Position numbers and translations under genes: made by a program. Positions 62,745-64,000 of a stretch of DNA of 64,000 bases are shown piece by piece (the stretch's first letter is position 1; each line of letters begins with the position of its first letter). A model generated the notes under the pieces. It worked only from the letters and a program-made list of their open reading frames with translations, was not told the origin of the DNA and searched no databases. This DNA is from Variovorax beijingensis (lineage in GTDB: Bacteria > Pseudomonadota > Gammaproteobacteria > Burkholderiales > Burkholderiaceae_C): contig NZ_VIVL01000001.1 in assembly GCF_007828835.1 (NCBI RefSeq), positions 1,232,001 through 1,296,000 of the forward strand, read 5' to 3'.

Positions 62745-63431
62745 ATGGCCATCTCCGACACCTCTTCCATCTCCGGGCTCAACGCAGCCACCGCCGCTTC
62801 GAGCGCCGGCAACGTCTCGGGAGCGGACAGCGAGCAGCGCTTCCTGAAGCTGCTGGTGACGCAGCTCAACAACCAGGACCCGCTCAACCCGATGGAGAAC
62901 GCCGAGCTCACCTCGCAGCTCGCGCAGATGAGCACCGTGAGCGGCATCGAGCGCCTCAACACCGCGCTCAGCGGACTGGTGAACCAGACCGGCGCCAACC
63001 AGGTGCTGCAGGCGGCATCGCTCATTGGCTACAACGTGCTGTCGCCCGGCAACACCATCGCCGCCGCGGAGCCGAAGGCCGGCGAGGCGCCGGCGGCCGT
63101 GCCCTTTGCCGTGCAGCTGCCGGCCACCGCCGGCACCGTCGAAGTGAAGATCGTCAATGCCGCGGGCAACACCGTGCGCACCTTGACGCTCGGCCCGATG
63201 ACCGAAGGCGTCAATGCCGTCAGCTGGGACGGCAAGGCCGACGACGGCTCCACGGCCCCGGCGGGCGCCTACAGCTTCAGTGTCTCGGCTGCCAACAACG
63301 GTACGCGCGTGGAGGCCACTTCGCTGGTCTTCTCGCAAGTGGCCGCCGTCAAGCAGGGCGCCAGCGGCGTCACGCTCGAACTCATGTCGGGCCAGAGCAT
63401 CGGCCTGGCCGACGTGCGCATGTTCCTCTGA
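62745..63431 (+). CDS. flgD: Flagellar hook capping protein FlgD
   Basis: 228 residues. N-terminal FLKLLVTQLNNQDPLNPMEN region and C-terminal FLG-type/Ig-like fold (NAVSWDGKADDGSTAPAGAY). It caps the growing hook and is then replaced by FlgK. Confidence 0.94.
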   Translation: MAISDTSSISGLNAATAASSAGNVSGADSEQRFLKLLVTQLNNQDPLNPMENAELTSQLAQMSTVSGIERLNTALSGLVNQTGANQVLQAASLIGYNVLSPGNTIAAAEPKAGEAPAAVPFAVQLPATAGTVEVKIVNAAGNTVRTLTLGPMTEGVNAVSWDGKADDGSTAPAGAYSFSVSAANNGTRVEATSLVFSQVAAVKQGASGVTLELMSGQSIGLADVRMFL

Positions 63432-63523
63432 GCAGCTGCCGCGTGCTGTCTTCCTCATCGGCAGCGGCCCGTGCGCCGCAGGCCATTTCTTCTTCTTCAT
63501 TGCACTGAAACAAGGATTCGATC

Positions 63524-64000
63524 ATGGGCTTTTCCCAAGGCATCAGCGGCCTGTCCGCAGCCGCCGCCAACCTGGACGTCATCGGCAACAACATCGCCAA
63601 CTCCGGCACGGTCGGCTTCAAGTCGGGCGCGGCGACCTTCCAGGACGTGTATGCAGGCTCGCGCGTCGGCCTGGGCGTGGCGGTGTCGGGCATCGTGCAG
63701 AACTTCACGCAGGGCTCGGTGCAGACCAGCAGCCGGCCGCTGGACGTGGCGATCCTCAACGGCGACGGCTTCTTCCGCCTCAGCAGCCCGAGCGGCGAGG
63801 TGATGTATTCGCGCAATGGCCAGTTCACGCGCGACAAGGACGGCTTCATCGTCAATGCCGCCGGCCTGCGCCTGACGGGCTACGGCGTCTCCGCGACGGG
63901 CGGCCTGGACGGCGGCACGCCGGGCCCGCTGCAGGTCCAGACCACGGCCATGAGCCCGAAGGCGACCACCGCCATCAACGCCACTTTCAACCTGGACGCG
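63524..64000 (+). CDS. flgE: Flagellar hook protein FlgE, 3' end outside window
   Basis: The first 159 codons of the hook protein. MGFSQGISGLSAAAANLDVI and GNNIANSGTVGFKSG are the conserved N-terminus, followed by FQDVYAGSRVGLGVAV. The frame is open at the end of the window. AAGGA (about ten bases upstream) serves as ribosome site. Confidence 0.95.
   Translation, partial: MGFSQGISGLSAAAANLDVIGNNIANSGTVGFKSGAATFQDVYAGSRVGLGVAVSGIVQNFTQGSVQTSSRPLDVAILNGDGFFRLSSPSGEVMYSRNGQFTRDKDGFIVNAAGLRLTGYGVSATGGLDGGTPGPLQVQTTAMSPKATTAINATFNLDA

Overview
The window is one continuous stretch of GC-rich bacterial chromosome, densely packed with genes. It looks like a member of the Comamonadaceae (Burkholderiales, Betaproteobacteria), most like Variovorax. 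This rests on gene content and order: ureA-ureJ-ureBCEFG, pilB-pilC-pilD-coaE...zapD-yacG, ispB-rplU-rpmA-obg-proB, hemA-prfA-prmC-grxD, and a GC-rich hairpin repeat placed directly after stop codons. The species assignment is inference from memory of such genomes. I saw no insertion sequence, prophage or CRISPR array.

Layout. 1-1787: end of an acyl-CoA catabolic operon (class III CoA-transferase, enoyl-CoA hydratase). 1956-2867: a lone SAM methyltransferase behind an AT-rich leader. 3358-9434: an exopolysaccharide locus made of a membrane-fusion protein, a secreted alpha-barrel glycosidase-like protein, and a cellulose-synthase-like GT2-PilZ protein that continues in frame into an outer-membrane efflux lipoprotein. 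9452-13895: HU, four small proteins of unknown role, an AsmA-family protein and a universal stress protein. 14035-17902: a yellow/MRJP-like secreted protein, an SDR and a DJ-1/PfpI protein, divergent from a LysR regulator.

17977-23077: urease operon (ureA, J, B, C, E, F, G, minus strand) without ureD. Divergent from it, 23171-27858 holds a 1213-residue NCS1-permease/Cys-rich/histidine kinase/receiver protein and a LuxR-type response regulator, a likely transporter-coupled sensory system. 27938-36679: a predicted barrel protein, DciA, SecA, ArgJ, a DUF815 ATPase, a Nudix hydrolase and a large O-acyltransferase. 36685-44919 (minus): yacG, zapD, an MBOAT/SGNH O-acetylation pair, coaE and the type IV pilus genes pilD, pilC and pilB. 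The acyltransferases appear inserted into an otherwise conserved housekeeping block. 45033-49257: tRNA-Pro(CGG), ispB, rplU-rpmA, obg and proB. 49322-53102: a CNP1-family lipoprotein, rppH, proS and a lytic transglycosylase. 53117-58825: a CNNM/CorC-type protein between two copies of a hairpin repeat, a cupin, grxD, prmC, prfA and hemA. 58958-64000: a small membrane protein, a Crp/Fnr regulator, then flagellar flgN, flgM and flgA (minus) and flgB, flgC, flgD and flgE (plus; flgE is cut by the window end).

The most interesting items are: (i) the single-frame glycosyltransferase/outer-membrane-factor fusion, (ii) the NCS1 permease-sensor kinase beside urease, (iii) the repeat at three gene ends, whose two full copies show compensatory base changes in a stem, and (iv) O-acyltransferase genes inserted into the secA-mutT-yacG-zapD-coaE block.
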